Of a stretch of DNA of 20,104 nucleotides, positions 7,231-14,635 are shown one piece after another. Made by a program: the position numbers and the translations under genes. Source of the stretch: Deltaproteobacteria bacterium. Lineage in GTDB: Bacteria > Desulfobacterota > GWC2-55-46 > DRQE01. Below the pieces are notes generated by a model. That model made no database searches. It was not told the origin of the DNA and saw only the letters and a program-made list of their open reading frames with translations. Location: assembly GCA_016219165.1 (NCBI GenBank), contig JACRCB010000152.1:1-20104 (forward strand). The letters are read 5' to 3'. The first letter of the stretch is position 1. Each line of letters opens with the position of its first letter.

Positions 7231-8688
7231 TTGAAATTAACCGAACTCACAATCCACGAACTTTCGGAGAAACTCAAGAGGCGCGAACTGAGTTCGAGGG
7301 AATTGACCGGGGCATATCTAAGCCTCATAGACGCGGTCGATAAAAAAATCCACGCATACCTGACCGTATGCGGGGAGAGCGCCCTCAAAGAGGCGGACGC
7401 CGCCGATAAGAGGCTCGTAAGCGGGGCGGACGTAACCCCGCTTACGGGCATACCGCTTGCCATAAAGGACATATTCTGCACGAAAGGCATAAAGACCACC
7501 TGCGCGTCCAGAATGCTCGAGAACTTTATCCCGCCCTACGATGCGACGGTGGTTAAAAAACTTAAGGACGCGGGCGCGGTAATACTCGGGAAACTCAACA
7601 TGGACGAATTCGCCATGGGTTCTTCAACCGAGAACAGCGCCTTCTTTAAGACCTTGAACCCGTGGGACACCACCCGTGTGCCGGGCGGCAGCAGCGGCGG
7701 AAGCGCGGCGGCGGTCGCGGCGGGAGAGTGCGCGGCGTCAATCGGCACGGATACCGGCGGAAGCATCCGGCAGCCCGCGTCATGCTGCGGGGTCGTGGGG
7801 TTAAAACCCACATACGGAAGGGTATCGCGTTACGGGATGATTGCGTTCGCATCCTCGCTCGACCAGGGAGGCCCGATTACAAAGGACGTCCGGGACTCTT
7901 CCGTCATGCTCAATGCGATGGCGGGCCATGACCCCCTCGACTCGACATCCATTGACGCGCCGGCGGAGGATTATACAGGGGGACTTAAACACGGGATAAG
8001 GGGCCTTAAGATAGGCATACCGAAGGAATATTTCATAGAGGGGCTCGATAAGGACGTTGAAAGGGCGATAGGCAGCGCGATAGGGGTTTTCAAAAACGAG
8101 GGGTGCGGGATTGTGGACGTAAGCCTCCCCCATACGGAGTACGCGACAGGCGTTTATTACCTCGTGGCGACCGCCGAGGCATCCAGTAACCTCGCCCGGT
8201 ACGACGGGGTAAAGTACGGACTCAGGGTTTCCAGCGAAGGGCTTCTCGATATGTACAAACTCACAAGGGACAGGGGCTTCGGGGGAGAGGTTAAAAGGAG
8301 AATCATGCTCGGCACATATTCCCTTTCCGCGGGCTACTACGAGGCATACTATAAGAAGGCCTCACAGGTGAGAACCATCATAAAGAGGGACTTCGAGGAG
8401 GCGTTCAAAAAGTGCGACATAATACTTACCCCGACCTCCCCCACCCCGGCATTCAAAATCGGCGAAAAAATAGCAGACCCCCTTACAATGTATCTGTCGG
8501 ACATATTCACGATATCCTGCAACCTCGCCGGAATACCCGGCATATCCATCCCGTGCGGATTTACGCCGGATAATCTGCCGGTGGGGTTGCAGCTGTTGGG
8601 TAAACCCCTCGGGGAGGCGACACTTCTTAAGGCGGCATACGCATACGAACAGACGACCGGGTGGCATAAAAGAAGGCCGCAATTATGA
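7231..8688 (+). CDS. gatA: Asp-tRNA(Asn)/Glu-tRNA(Gln) amidotransferase subunit A
   Basis: This 485-residue amidase-signature enzyme releases ammonia from glutamine for the tRNA-bound Glu or Asp. The Ser-cisSer-Lys catalytic triad is visible: Lys79 (LAIKDIF), Ser154 in GGSSGGSAA and Ser178 in GTDTGGSIRQPA. These match the numbering known for Staphylococcus aureus GatA. A C-terminal GIPGISIPCGF motif is also family-typical. The start codon is TTG at 7231, chosen because GGAG (7221-7224) lies six bases upstream and the sequence KLTELTIHELSEKLKRRELSS is the normal GatA N-terminus. The stop overlaps the gatB start (ATGA at 8685-8688). Confidence 0.96.
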   Translation: MKLTELTIHELSEKLKRRELSSRELTGAYLSLIDAVDKKIHAYLTVCGESALKEADAADKRLVSGADVTPLTGIPLAIKDIFCTKGIKTTCASRMLENFIPPYDATVVKKLKDAGAVILGKLNMDEFAMGSSTENSAFFKTLNPWDTTRVPGGSSGGSAAAVAAGECAASIGTDTGGSIRQPASCCGVVGLKPTYGRVSRYGMIAFASSLDQGGPITKDVRDSSVMLNAMAGHDPLDSTSIDAPAEDYTGGLKHGIRGLKIGIPKEYFIEGLDKDVERAIGSAIGVFKNEGCGIVDVSLPHTEYATGVYYLVATAEASSNLARYDGVKYGLRVSSEGLLDMYKLTRDRGFGGEVKRRIMLGTYSLSAGYYEAYYKKASQVRTIIKRDFEEAFKKCDIILTPTSPTPAFKIGEKIADPLTMYLSDIFTISCNLAGIPGISIPCGFTPDNLPVGLQLLGKPLGEATLLKAAYAYEQTTGWHKRRPQL

Positions 8689-10136
8689 GCGCAGCCATGG
8701 AGAGATACGAAGCCGTCATAGGGCTTGAGGTCCATGCCCAACTCCTTACGGACTCAAAACTCTTTTGCGGGTGCTCTACGCGTTTCGGGGCAAGCCCCAA
8801 CACACAGGTCTGCCCAGTATGCCTCGGGATGCCCGGGGTCCTGCCGGCCCTGAATGAAAAGGCCGTCCTTTATGCGATAAAGATGGCCCTTTCGGTGGAT
8901 TGCACCGTAAACCGTAAAAGCGTATTCGCCCGGAAAAACTACTTCTACCCGGACCTCCCCAAGGGTTACCAGATTTCCCAGTACGACGAACCCCTTGCAA
9001 AGGAAGGTTCCCTGGAGATAGACGCCGGAGAGGGCAAAAAGCGGGTCGGCATAACAAGGGTCCACATGGAAGAGGACGCTGGGAAACTCCTCCACGGCGA
9101 GGGCCCGGCCGAGGAGGGGTTCAGTTTCGTCGACCTCAACAGGACCGGTGTAGCGCTTATAGAAATCGTGAGCGAGCCGGATATAAGGACACCCGATGAG
9201 GCCGTGGCTTACCTGAAATCATTGAGGGATATACTCGTATACCTTGAAATATGCGACGGGAATATGCAGGAGGGGAGCCTCCGCTGCGACGGGAACGTGT
9301 CAATAAGGCCCTTCGGGGAGGCGAAACTCGGGGTAAAGGCGGAACTCAAAAACATGAACTCCTTCAAGTTCCTGAAGGACGCGCTCGCATACGAGATAAA
9401 CCGGCAGACGGAACTCGTCATCGGCGGGAAAAGGGTTATTCAGGAAACACGCCTCTTCGACCCCGCAACCGGCGCCACGCGCCCGATGAGGACAAAGGAA
9501 GCGGCCCACGACTACCGTTACTTCCCGGAGCCTGACCTCCTTCCGTTAGTCGTTACGGAGGAAGAGGTGGAGGACCTCCGGAAAACACTTCCCGAACTCC
9601 CGGCCCGGAAAAAAGAAAGGTTCGAGAAGGAATATTCCATCTCCCCTTACGACAGCGGGGTTCTGGTGTCATCGAAAAGACTGGCGGACTTTTACGAACA
9701 AACGGTCAAGCGCTTTAACGAGCCGAAGACGGTTGCAAACTGGGTCATGGGGGATTTCTTAAGACTCCTGAATGAAAATTCAAAGGATGTTTCAGAGTCT
9801 CCGGTCACCCCCGGGAAACTCGCGAAACTCCTCTCCATGATAAAAGAAGGCGCTATAAGCGGCAAGATTGCAAAAGAGGTCTTCGAGGAGATGTTCAAGA
9901 CCGGGAAAGACGCGGACGCGATTGTAAAGGGAGGAGGACTCACCCAGATTTCCGACGAGGGCGAACTCGCCGGCATTGTAGAGGGGGTTATCGGGAAAAA
10001 CCCATCCGAGGTTGAAAAATACAGGGCCGGGAAGACCAACCTCCTCGGCTTCTTTGTCGGAGAGGTGATGAAACTGACAAAAGGGCGGGCGAACCCGCAA
10101 CTCGTCTCGGAGTTGATTAAAAAGAGGCTCGGTTAG
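8685..10136 (+). CDS. gatB: Asp-tRNA(Asn)/Glu-tRNA(Gln) amidotransferase subunit B
   Basis: This 483-residue subunit activates the tRNA-bound carboxylate with ATP and positions the tRNA. The N-terminal VIGLEVHAQLLTDSKLFCGC opens the cradle domain. Cys28, Cys30, Cys43 and Cys46 form the zinc site (CGC...CPVC). YFYPDLPKGYQISQYD and RTGVALIEIVSEPDI are signature segments. The last ~150 residues form the YqeY-like tRNA-binding tail ending in NPQLVSELIKKRLG. It is translationally coupled to gatA by ATGA; a second Met five codons in (8697) is a possible start. Its last codons are duplicated 166 bp downstream beyond a palindromic repeat, but the protein itself has the usual length and ending. Confidence 0.96.
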   Translation: MSAAMERYEAVIGLEVHAQLLTDSKLFCGCSTRFGASPNTQVCPVCLGMPGVLPALNEKAVLYAIKMALSVDCTVNRKSVFARKNYFYPDLPKGYQISQYDEPLAKEGSLEIDAGEGKKRVGITRVHMEEDAGKLLHGEGPAEEGFSFVDLNRTGVALIEIVSEPDIRTPDEAVAYLKSLRDILVYLEICDGNMQEGSLRCDGNVSIRPFGEAKLGVKAELKNMNSFKFLKDALAYEINRQTELVIGGKRVIQETRLFDPATGATRPMRTKEAAHDYRYFPEPDLLPLVVTEEEVEDLRKTLPELPARKKERFEKEYSISPYDSGVLVSSKRLADFYEQTVKRFNEPKTVANWVMGDFLRLLNENSKDVSESPVTPGKLAKLLSMIKEGAISGKIAKEVFEEMFKTGKDADAIVKGGGLTQISDEGELAGIVEGVIGKNPSEVEKYRAGKTNLLGFFVGEVMKLTKGRANPQLVSELIKKRLG

Positions 10137-10303
10137 GGAACCTCTGATTAATTACATAGCCCGTCTTTGCGAGCGCAGCGAAGCAATCTCGTCACTTGAT
10201 AAATCAGCGAATTACGAGATTGCCGCGTCGCTGACCCATCCTTCGGATGGGTGCCCGGCTCCTCGCAATGACAAAAGGAGAATTAATCAGAGGCTCGGTT
10301 AGG
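10123..10303 (+). repeat. 15-bp direct repeat bracketing the palindromic element (10123-10137 and 10289-10303)
   Basis: AGAGGCTCGGTTAGG occurs at 10123-10137, where it encodes the end of gatB including its TAG stop, and again at 10289-10303. The two copies are identical and lie immediately outside or overlapping the ends of the palindromic element. This looks like a target duplication made on insertion, or a slippage duplication of the gatB 3' end. Confidence 0.7.
10141..10293. repeat. Palindromic repeat element (GTCATTGCGAG family), MITE-like
   Basis: The outer 13-bp perfect inverted repeats CCTCTGATTAATT (10141-10153) and AATTAATCAGAGG (10281-10293) enclose an inner palindrome. GTCTTTGCGAGC (10163-10174) with AGCAATCTCGT faces ACGAGATTGC and CTCGCAATGAC (ending 10272). 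Inside the right arm a further hairpin, ACCCATCC (10234-10241) and GGATGGGT (10245-10252), has been added. A second member of the family lies at 13092-13180. Repeats with GTCATTGCGAG ends and AGCAATCTC interiors are known as widespread non-coding palindromic elements in many bacteria. It has no ORF of its own and may also act as a 3' structure for the gatB message. Confidence 0.8.
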
Positions 10304-10327
10304 CAATCGTAATCTCAAAAAAACAGA

Positions 10328-10356
10328 TTGGCAATGCCGGACGGAAATGGTATTAT
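10328..10356 (+). promoter_or_regulatory. Sigma70 promoter of typA
   Basis: TTGGCA (10328-10333), 17-bp spacer, TATTAT (10351-10356). Predicted start near 10363, giving a leader of about 120 nt before typA. Confidence 0.65.
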
Positions 10357-10425
10357 ATTTAGATAAGGGTATGGAATCAGCGTAATCCCGCCATCCTTTC
10401 CGCTGTGGAAAAACTCCTTTAAAGC

Positions 10426-10451
10426 CTTTAAGAGCGCGAAAAATCTTAAAG
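10426..10451 (+). other. Hairpin in the typA leader
   Basis: CTTTAAGA (10426-10433) pairs perfectly with TCTTAAAG (10444-10451) around a ten-base GCGCGAAAAA loop. It is AU-rich and sits 32 bases before the typA start. No T tract follows. The temperature-labile composition would suit a thermosensor or ribosome-binding control, but nothing proves this. Confidence 0.4.
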
Positions 10452-10483
10452 TTAAGGAATGGAACCTTAAAACGCATGAGGCT

Positions 10484-12298
10484 ATGCTTATAAAACGCGA
10501 AGACATAAGGAACATCGCCATTATCGCGCACGTCGACCACGGAAAGACAACGCTCGTAGACGGGTTGTTGAAGCAGTCCGGGACCTTCCGCGCAACGGAG
10601 AACGTGCAGGAGAGGATAATGGACAATATCGACCTCGAAAGGGAGCGCGGCATAACCATCATGGCCAAGAATACCGCGGTCCATTATAACGGCGCAAAGA
10701 TAAACATCGTGGACACGCCCGGACACGCGGACTTCGGCGGCGAGGTGGAAAGGACGCTTAAGATGGTTGACGGGGTGCTCCTTCTCGTCGACGCGTCCGA
10801 GGGGCCGCTCCCGCAGACGAGGTTTGTCCTTAAAAAGGCCCTTGAACTCAAACTGCCCCCGATACTCGTCATAAACAAGATAGACAGGCCCGATTCGAGG
10901 ATACAGGAGGTGTTGAACGAGGTCTATGACATGTTCATCGACCTCGATGCCGGGGAGGAACAACTCGATTTCCCGGTCGTCTACACAAACGCCAAGAAAG
11001 GCATCGCAAAACTTTCCATGGACGACGTATCCGAGGACTTCAAACCCCTCTTCGAACTAATCCTCAAAACAATCCCCGCGCCGCAGGGCGATAAGAATGG
11101 GATACTCCAACTCCTTATCACCAACATAGACTACAACGATTACGTGGGGAGGCTCGCCATCGGCAGGGTCTTTTCCGGGACGGTGAGGGCAAAAGAGACC
11201 GTTGCCGCAGTTAACTCCCATGGAGAGGCGATAAAGACAAAGGTATCCGCCCTCTATGTCTTTCACGGGCTTGAAAGGGTTGATGTAATGGAGGCATCCG
11301 CCGGGGACATAGTCGCTGTCGCTGGGATGGAAGGGATAAACATAGGCGATACGGTTACGGACGCGGAAACGCCGATGCCCCTTGCGAGGATAACGGTGGA
11401 TGAGCCTACCATATCCATGGTATTTTCCGCCAATACGTCTCCGTTCGCGGGCAGGGAAGGCAGGTATGTGACCGCAAGAAACTTAAGGGAAAGGCTCGAG
11501 AAGGAACTCCTCTACAACGTGTCCATAAAGATTGATTTAAGCGGCATGGACTCGTTCAGGGTGATGGGGAGAGGGGAACTCCAACTTGCAATCCTCATAG
11601 AGATGATGAGGAGAGAGGGCTATGAACTTTCGGTTTCGATGCCGGAGACGGTGACAAAGACGATTAACGGGGTTTTGCACGAGCCGGTTGAACTCCTTAC
11701 CGTGGACGTGCCCGAAGAATTCATCGGTGTCGTAACCCAGGAGGCCGGGTCGAGAAAAGGTAAAATGCTCAAGATGCAGAATAACGGCCACGGCAGGGCG
11801 AGGCTTGAGTTCAGGATTCCCTCGCGCGGGCTGATCGGCTTCAGGTCCATGTTCCTTACCGATACGAAGGGCACGGGCCTTGCAAACCATCTGTTCGACG
11901 GCTATGAACCGTGGCACGGCCAGATGACAAAAAGGAATACCGGCGCGCTCGTCGCGGACAGGGCAGGCGACTCGAGCACTTACGCCCTCTTCCACCTTCA
12001 GCCCAGGGGCACGCTCTTTGTAGGCGAAAACACCCCGGTCTACGAGGGGATGCTCGTGGGCGAAAATTCGAGGGAAAACGACATGGACGTGAACGTAACG
12101 AAAGAAAAGAAACTCACCAACATGCGCTCCGCATCGGCGGACGATACCCTTCAACTGATACCGCCGAGGATAATGAACCTCGAACAGGCCATAGAGTTCA
12201 TAAGGGAAGACGAATTGGTCGAGGTAACGCCCAAGTCCGTGCGCTTGAGGAAAAAAATACTGCAGGCGAATAAAAGGCAGAGGTTCCAGAGGGATTAG
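10484..12298 (+). CDS. typA: Ribosome-associated translational GTPase TypA/BipA
   Basis: This 604-residue protein has the normal BipA length. GTPase motifs are in order: G1 AHVDHGKTT (15-23), switch I ERERGITI (52-59), G3 DTPGHADF (77-84) and G4 NKID (131-134). EF-G-like domains follow, with a RGELQLAILIEMMRREGYEL segment in domain III. The BipA-specific C-terminal domain includes GLIGFRSMFLTDTKGTG and ends KKILQANKRQR. BipA binds the 70S ribosome, helps 50S assembly and is tied to stress and cold adaptation. The start at 10484 gives the standard IKREDIRNIAIIAHVDHGK N-terminus. GAGG at 10478-10481 leaves only two bases to the ATG, so ribosome binding looks weak. It has its own promoter and leader; it converges with hepT 39 bp later. 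Confidence 0.95.
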   Translation: MLIKREDIRNIAIIAHVDHGKTTLVDGLLKQSGTFRATENVQERIMDNIDLERERGITIMAKNTAVHYNGAKINIVDTPGHADFGGEVERTLKMVDGVLLLVDASEGPLPQTRFVLKKALELKLPPILVINKIDRPDSRIQEVLNEVYDMFIDLDAGEEQLDFPVVYTNAKKGIAKLSMDDVSEDFKPLFELILKTIPAPQGDKNGILQLLITNIDYNDYVGRLAIGRVFSGTVRAKETVAAVNSHGEAIKTKVSALYVFHGLERVDVMEASAGDIVAVAGMEGINIGDTVTDAETPMPLARITVDEPTISMVFSANTSPFAGREGRYVTARNLRERLEKELLYNVSIKIDLSGMDSFRVMGRGELQLAILIEMMRREGYELSVSMPETVTKTINGVLHEPVELLTVDVPEEFIGVVTQEAGSRKGKMLKMQNNGHGRARLEFRIPSRGLIGFRSMFLTDTKGTGLANHLFDGYEPWHGQMTKRNTGALVADRAGDSSTYALFHLQPRGTLFVGENTPVYEGMLVGENSRENDMDVNVTKEKKLTNMRSASADDTLQLIPPRIMNLEQAIEFIREDELVEVTPKSVRLRKKILQANKRQRFQRD

Positions 12299-12337
12299 GC
12301 GAACCCGCAGAGGGTTGATTAAAAAGGGCAGGTTCTA

Positions 12338-12670
12338 TCAAGAGAGAATTTTTCTGATTTGCCTTTCAAGAGGCGAGAGCCGGTTCCGGATGATGTCCCA
12401 GATGATATTGACGTCTATACCGAAGTATTCGTGTATCAATATATCCCTCAGACCCGCTATCCTCTTCCATTCAACATCGGGACACCTCCGGCGTATCTCT
12501 TCGGGCACCTTTTTGGCGGCCTCCCCTATGATTTCAAGGTTACGCACAACCGCATCGAGCGTTTTTGCATCGTCTTTCAAACCCTCTAAGGTAAGCCCTT
12601 TCGTATAATCGCTGATTTTTGTTACGGCCTCCAGGATATCGTCGAGATAGACCTTATAGTCCCGTGGCAT
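12338..12670 (-). CDS. hepT: HepT-like toxin (DUF86 HEPN ribonuclease)
   Basis: This 110-residue, mostly helical protein carries the HEPN RX4HXY motif: R75-DILI-H80-E-Y82. In known HepT/MntA (type VII) systems the Arg/His pair forms the RNase site and the Tyr is the residue that the antitoxin modifies with AMP. The whole length fits DUF86. Its start at 12670 lies 17 bases inside the end of mntA, in another frame, so the pair is co-translated with the antitoxin first. RNA cleavage by this copy is inferred from the family. Confidence 0.9.
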   Translation of the reverse strand: MPRDYKVYLDDILEAVTKISDYTKGLTLEGLKDDAKTLDAVVRNLEIIGEAAKKVPEEIRRRCPDVEWKRIAGLRDILIHEYFGIDVNIIWDIIRNRLSPLERQIRKILS

Positions 12671-12959
12671 GGATGACCTCTTTCAATATGGCAGAACGCA
12701 GTCTCGGTTTTATGGTGTCCTCTATGACAATGTCCACCCGGCAGCCGAAAAGCCCCTCCAGAAACTCCTTAAGCCCCATGTAGGCGTCAAAGGTTTTTAC
12801 CTCAAACTCCACGAGAAAGTCGAGGTCGCTGGACCTGGTCTCCTCTCCTCTGGCGCACGAACCGAAGAGCCCGAGCCTCTTTACACCAAAACCCTTGATT
12901 GCAGAGATGTTTCCCTCAAGGGCTTTTATTATTTCTCTCCTTGTCCTTTTCATAATCAT
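12654..12959 (-). CDS. mntA: MntA-like antitoxin (minimal nucleotidyltransferase)
   Basis: This 101-residue minimal nucleotidyltransferase shows the GSX10DXD signature: G33-S34, then D45-L-D47. A third acidic position is likely D75 in CRVDIVIED. In characterised pairs MntA adds AMP groups to the HepT tyrosine and so silences the RNase. The ATG at 12959 is preferred over the in-frame ATG at 12953, because GAGG (12968-12971) lies eight bases upstream. Residues 3-22 (KRTRREIIKALEGNISAIKG) form a charged N-terminal helix. It is the first gene of the pair and overlaps hepT by 17 bases; the 130-bp upstream stretch is AT-rich and carries no obvious consensus promoter. Confidence 0.9.
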   Translation of the reverse strand: MIMKRTRREIIKALEGNISAIKGFGVKRLGLFGSCARGEETRSSDLDFLVEFEVKTFDAYMGLKEFLEGLFGCRVDIVIEDTIKPRLRSAILKEVIHATGL

Positions 12960-13091
12960 TATTTATACCTCAAATCCGCTCTGCTTTCAAGGAATGGGCG
13001 TGATGACGAAAGATGCCCGAAACAAACCAGCAGATAGGTAAAAGAGAATTCAAATGGTGGGCTGTGCTTACCCTACACGGCTCTATTTGTC

Positions 13092-13180
13092 GTCATTGCG
13101 AGCGAAGCGCGGCAATCTCGTCTCTATGTAAATCAATTAGTTAGAGATTGCTTCGTCGCAACATCGCTCCTCGCAATGAC
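13092..13180. repeat. Palindromic repeat element (GTCATTGCGAG family), second copy
   Basis: This 89-bp element begins GTCATTGCGAGCGAAGCG (13092) and ends CTCGCAATGAC (13180); the 11-bp tips are perfect inverted repeats. The inner parts GGCAATCTCGTCTCT and AGAGATTGCTTCG also pair. It shares both tips and the AGATTGC interior with the element at 10141-10293, but lacks the extra outer CCTCTGATTAATT arms and the inserted hairpin. It lies between mntA and the lone HEPN gene. The rest of 12960-13240 shows no ORF; an AAACCAGCA word recurs on each side. Confidence 0.85.
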
Positions 13181-13240
13181 AATTAAAGATTTTTTCAACA
13201 ACCTTTCAGATAAACCAGCAAATGGCGGATATAGGCCAGC

Positions 13241-13777
13241 CTACTCAACTCCCTCATAAATTTCTACCAGCAAATACATAGCCAAAAGCCAGATTGCAGT
13301 CCTTGGAGCACTCGTTACAGAATCCCTAGATTTATCTGAAGTAAAAACTTTTTTAAATTCTCCAATAAGGCTTTCTCGTATTTTCCCCTTTTTCTCAAAA
13401 TAATCCTCAAGACGAAGGCTAACGTTGGATATGTCATGCACGTAAGCATTTCTTATGCCTGAGAGCGTTTTTATAAACTCCCTATAATCTTTCAAAAGAT
13501 CCAAAGATTCTAAAAAGGCCATTTTTCCGGTATCCTTGTCGGACATCGCCAATCTCTGAAACACGTCTTTTAGTTTAGGCTCACCAAAATGCATTTCCAA
13601 ATAATGCGCAACCGCCACTTCAATGAGAGCGTGAAGCTTTACAATGAATGCCCAGTCGTCCGCTGGACTCTCCCTAACAAGGCTTAGAAAAAAACCAGTC
13701 TTTACTTTAAACTTCTTTTCTAGTGGTTCTATTCTCTTTTTTAAAATATTTCTGATTAAGCTCTCTATGTCTTCCAT
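13241..13777 (-). CDS. HEPN-domain protein with RNxxxH motif
   Basis: This 178-residue, largely helical protein is not a family I can name exactly. Residues ~39-120 form an all-alpha bundle beginning SPADDWAFIVKLHALIEVAV and ending in the motif R109-N-A-Y-V-H114 (IRNAYVHDISN). This is the RNxxxH pattern of HEPN ribonucleases found in toxins and anti-phage systems; DUF4145-like HEPN proteins look similar. A hydrophobic segment (TAIWLLAMYLLVEIY, 160-174) closes the protein. Base composition is visibly AT-richer than neighbouring genes, suggesting transfer. AGAGGGG lies just upstream of the ATG at 13777. No partner ORF is adjacent; the gene stands alone between two palindromic elements, with mntA/hepT 282 bp away. 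Confidence 0.7.
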   Translation of the reverse strand: MEDIESLIRNILKKRIEPLEKKFKVKTGFFLSLVRESPADDWAFIVKLHALIEVAVAHYLEMHFGEPKLKDVFQRLAMSDKDTGKMAFLESLDLLKDYREFIKTLSGIRNAYVHDISNVSLRLEDYFEKKGKIRESLIGEFKKVFTSDKSRDSVTSAPRTAIWLLAMYLLVEIYEGVE

Positions 13778-13858
13778 GATTCCCCTCTTTTTTTCAGCTT
13801 CACCTTTGTAACTTTAACCCGTATTTTATATTGGCGCTGGCTCAACAGTGATTACCGT

Positions 13859-13983
13859 AAAAGTTCACGCTCAAAAATCGCCCAGATGCAAGACGCCGAG
13901 AAGCGAGCATACCATGTTTAGGTATGTGAGCAGCAAAGCGGCGGAGGCAACACAGCAGATGGGCATTTTTCAGCGTGAACCTT
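13859..13983. repeat. Second family of palindromic element, 125 bp
   Basis: The left arm starting AAAAGTTCACGCTCAAAAAT (13859) is matched by the right arm ending ATTTTTCAGCGTGAACCTT (13983); about 25 of 30 arm positions pair. The arms also contain GCCCAGATGC and its partner GCAGATGGGC. The centre is a hairpin, CATACC (13908-13913) with GGTATG (13921-13926). It lies between the lone HEPN gene and the dsbA-like 3' end, five bases from the latter's stop codon. Sequences of this style recur as intergenic repeats in deltaproteobacterial and related genomes from memory; copy number in this genome cannot be seen. It may fold into a terminator-like structure for the dsbA-like transcript. Confidence 0.75.
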
Positions 13984-13988
13984 CCCCC

Positions 13989-14624
13989 TCACTTTCCCGG
14001 CTTCAGTATGCTCCTTATTACGGTGACGGCGTTATCCCGGAACGCATCCATGTTATGGTCGAACAAACTAAGGTCCGTCATTAAATTCCCCGCTATGACG
14101 ACGGTCGGGGTCTCATTGATTCCGTAGGCCTTCGCCAGTTCAAACGCCTTCTGCACGTCCTTGGCCTTTTCTCCCGCCCTCAACCTCCGGCTGAAATCAA
14201 AGCCAAAACCAAGGTTGGCGGCTATTCCGTCAAGCACCTCCATGCTGCCTATGTCTTTTTTTTCCACGAAACTGGCATGGAAGAGCGCCGCTTTCATCTG
14301 CTCGCCCTTGCCCGCCTCTTCGGCAAGTAAATAGGCCTCTCCCGGTTTAGGGGAGCCCGCTCCCCAGTAAATGGGGACCATCCTCCATTTGACCTTTTTA
14401 GGGAAATTCCCCTTGATTACGGGGATTGATTTCTCGAAGTTATAGCAGTGGCCGCAGTAGAAACTCATGAACTCTATCACCTCGACACTCTTCACGTCGA
14501 ATTTGTATTCTTGCCCGGGGACGCGGTAGAATATGCCGTTTATTGAAGGGGGCTCGCCGGCAGGGACGGATAAAGGCGCAAGAGCGGCGATTACGAGAAT
14601 CAAGAGTAATTTCTTCAGGCGCAT
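13989..14624 (-). CDS. DsbA-like periplasmic thiol:disulfide oxidoreductase
   Basis: This 211-residue protein has a signal peptide (residues 1-22, core LLLILVIAALAPLSV, cut near PAG). The thioredoxin-fold active site is CGHC at 57-60 (EFMSFYCGHCYNFE). The family's helical insertion follows, and the cis-proline strand T172-P173-TVVI completes the active site. DsbA homologues introduce disulfides into exported proteins; CGHC is oxidising-type, close to E. coli DsbA's CPHC. It starts 11 bp after the cytochrome gene, with AAGGAG overlapping that gene's stop, so the two form an operon. It could instead act as an isomerase or in cytochrome maturation; no DsbB or CcdA partner is in the window. Confidence 0.88.
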   Translation of the reverse strand: MRLKKLLLILVIAALAPLSVPAGEPPSINGIFYRVPGQEYKFDVKSVEVIEFMSFYCGHCYNFEKSIPVIKGNFPKKVKWRMVPIYWGAGSPKPGEAYLLAEEAGKGEQMKAALFHASFVEKKDIGSMEVLDGIAANLGFGFDFSRRLRAGEKAKDVQKAFELAKAYGINETPTVVIAGNLMTDLSLFDHNMDAFRDNAVTVIRSILKPGK

Positions 14625-14635
14625 CGCATTTCTCC

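Noticed and set aside
11537..12154. 205-codon minus-strand ORF inside typA
   Set aside because: Shadow of typA with no recognisable motif.
12302..12316. AACCC-GCAGA-GGGTT between typA and hepT as a bidirectional terminator
   Set aside because: Short stem and no T tract following on either strand.
13054..13076. GGTGGGC-TGTG-CTTACCC as another palindromic repeat
   Set aside because: The arms pair imperfectly and I see only one copy here; it resembles GGTGGGCA-type intergenic repeats but is not supportable alone.
13848..14084. Plus-strand ORF of 78 codons
   Set aside because: It runs through the 125-bp palindromic element and antisense to the dsbA-like gene; composition and lack of a ribosome site mark it as spurious.
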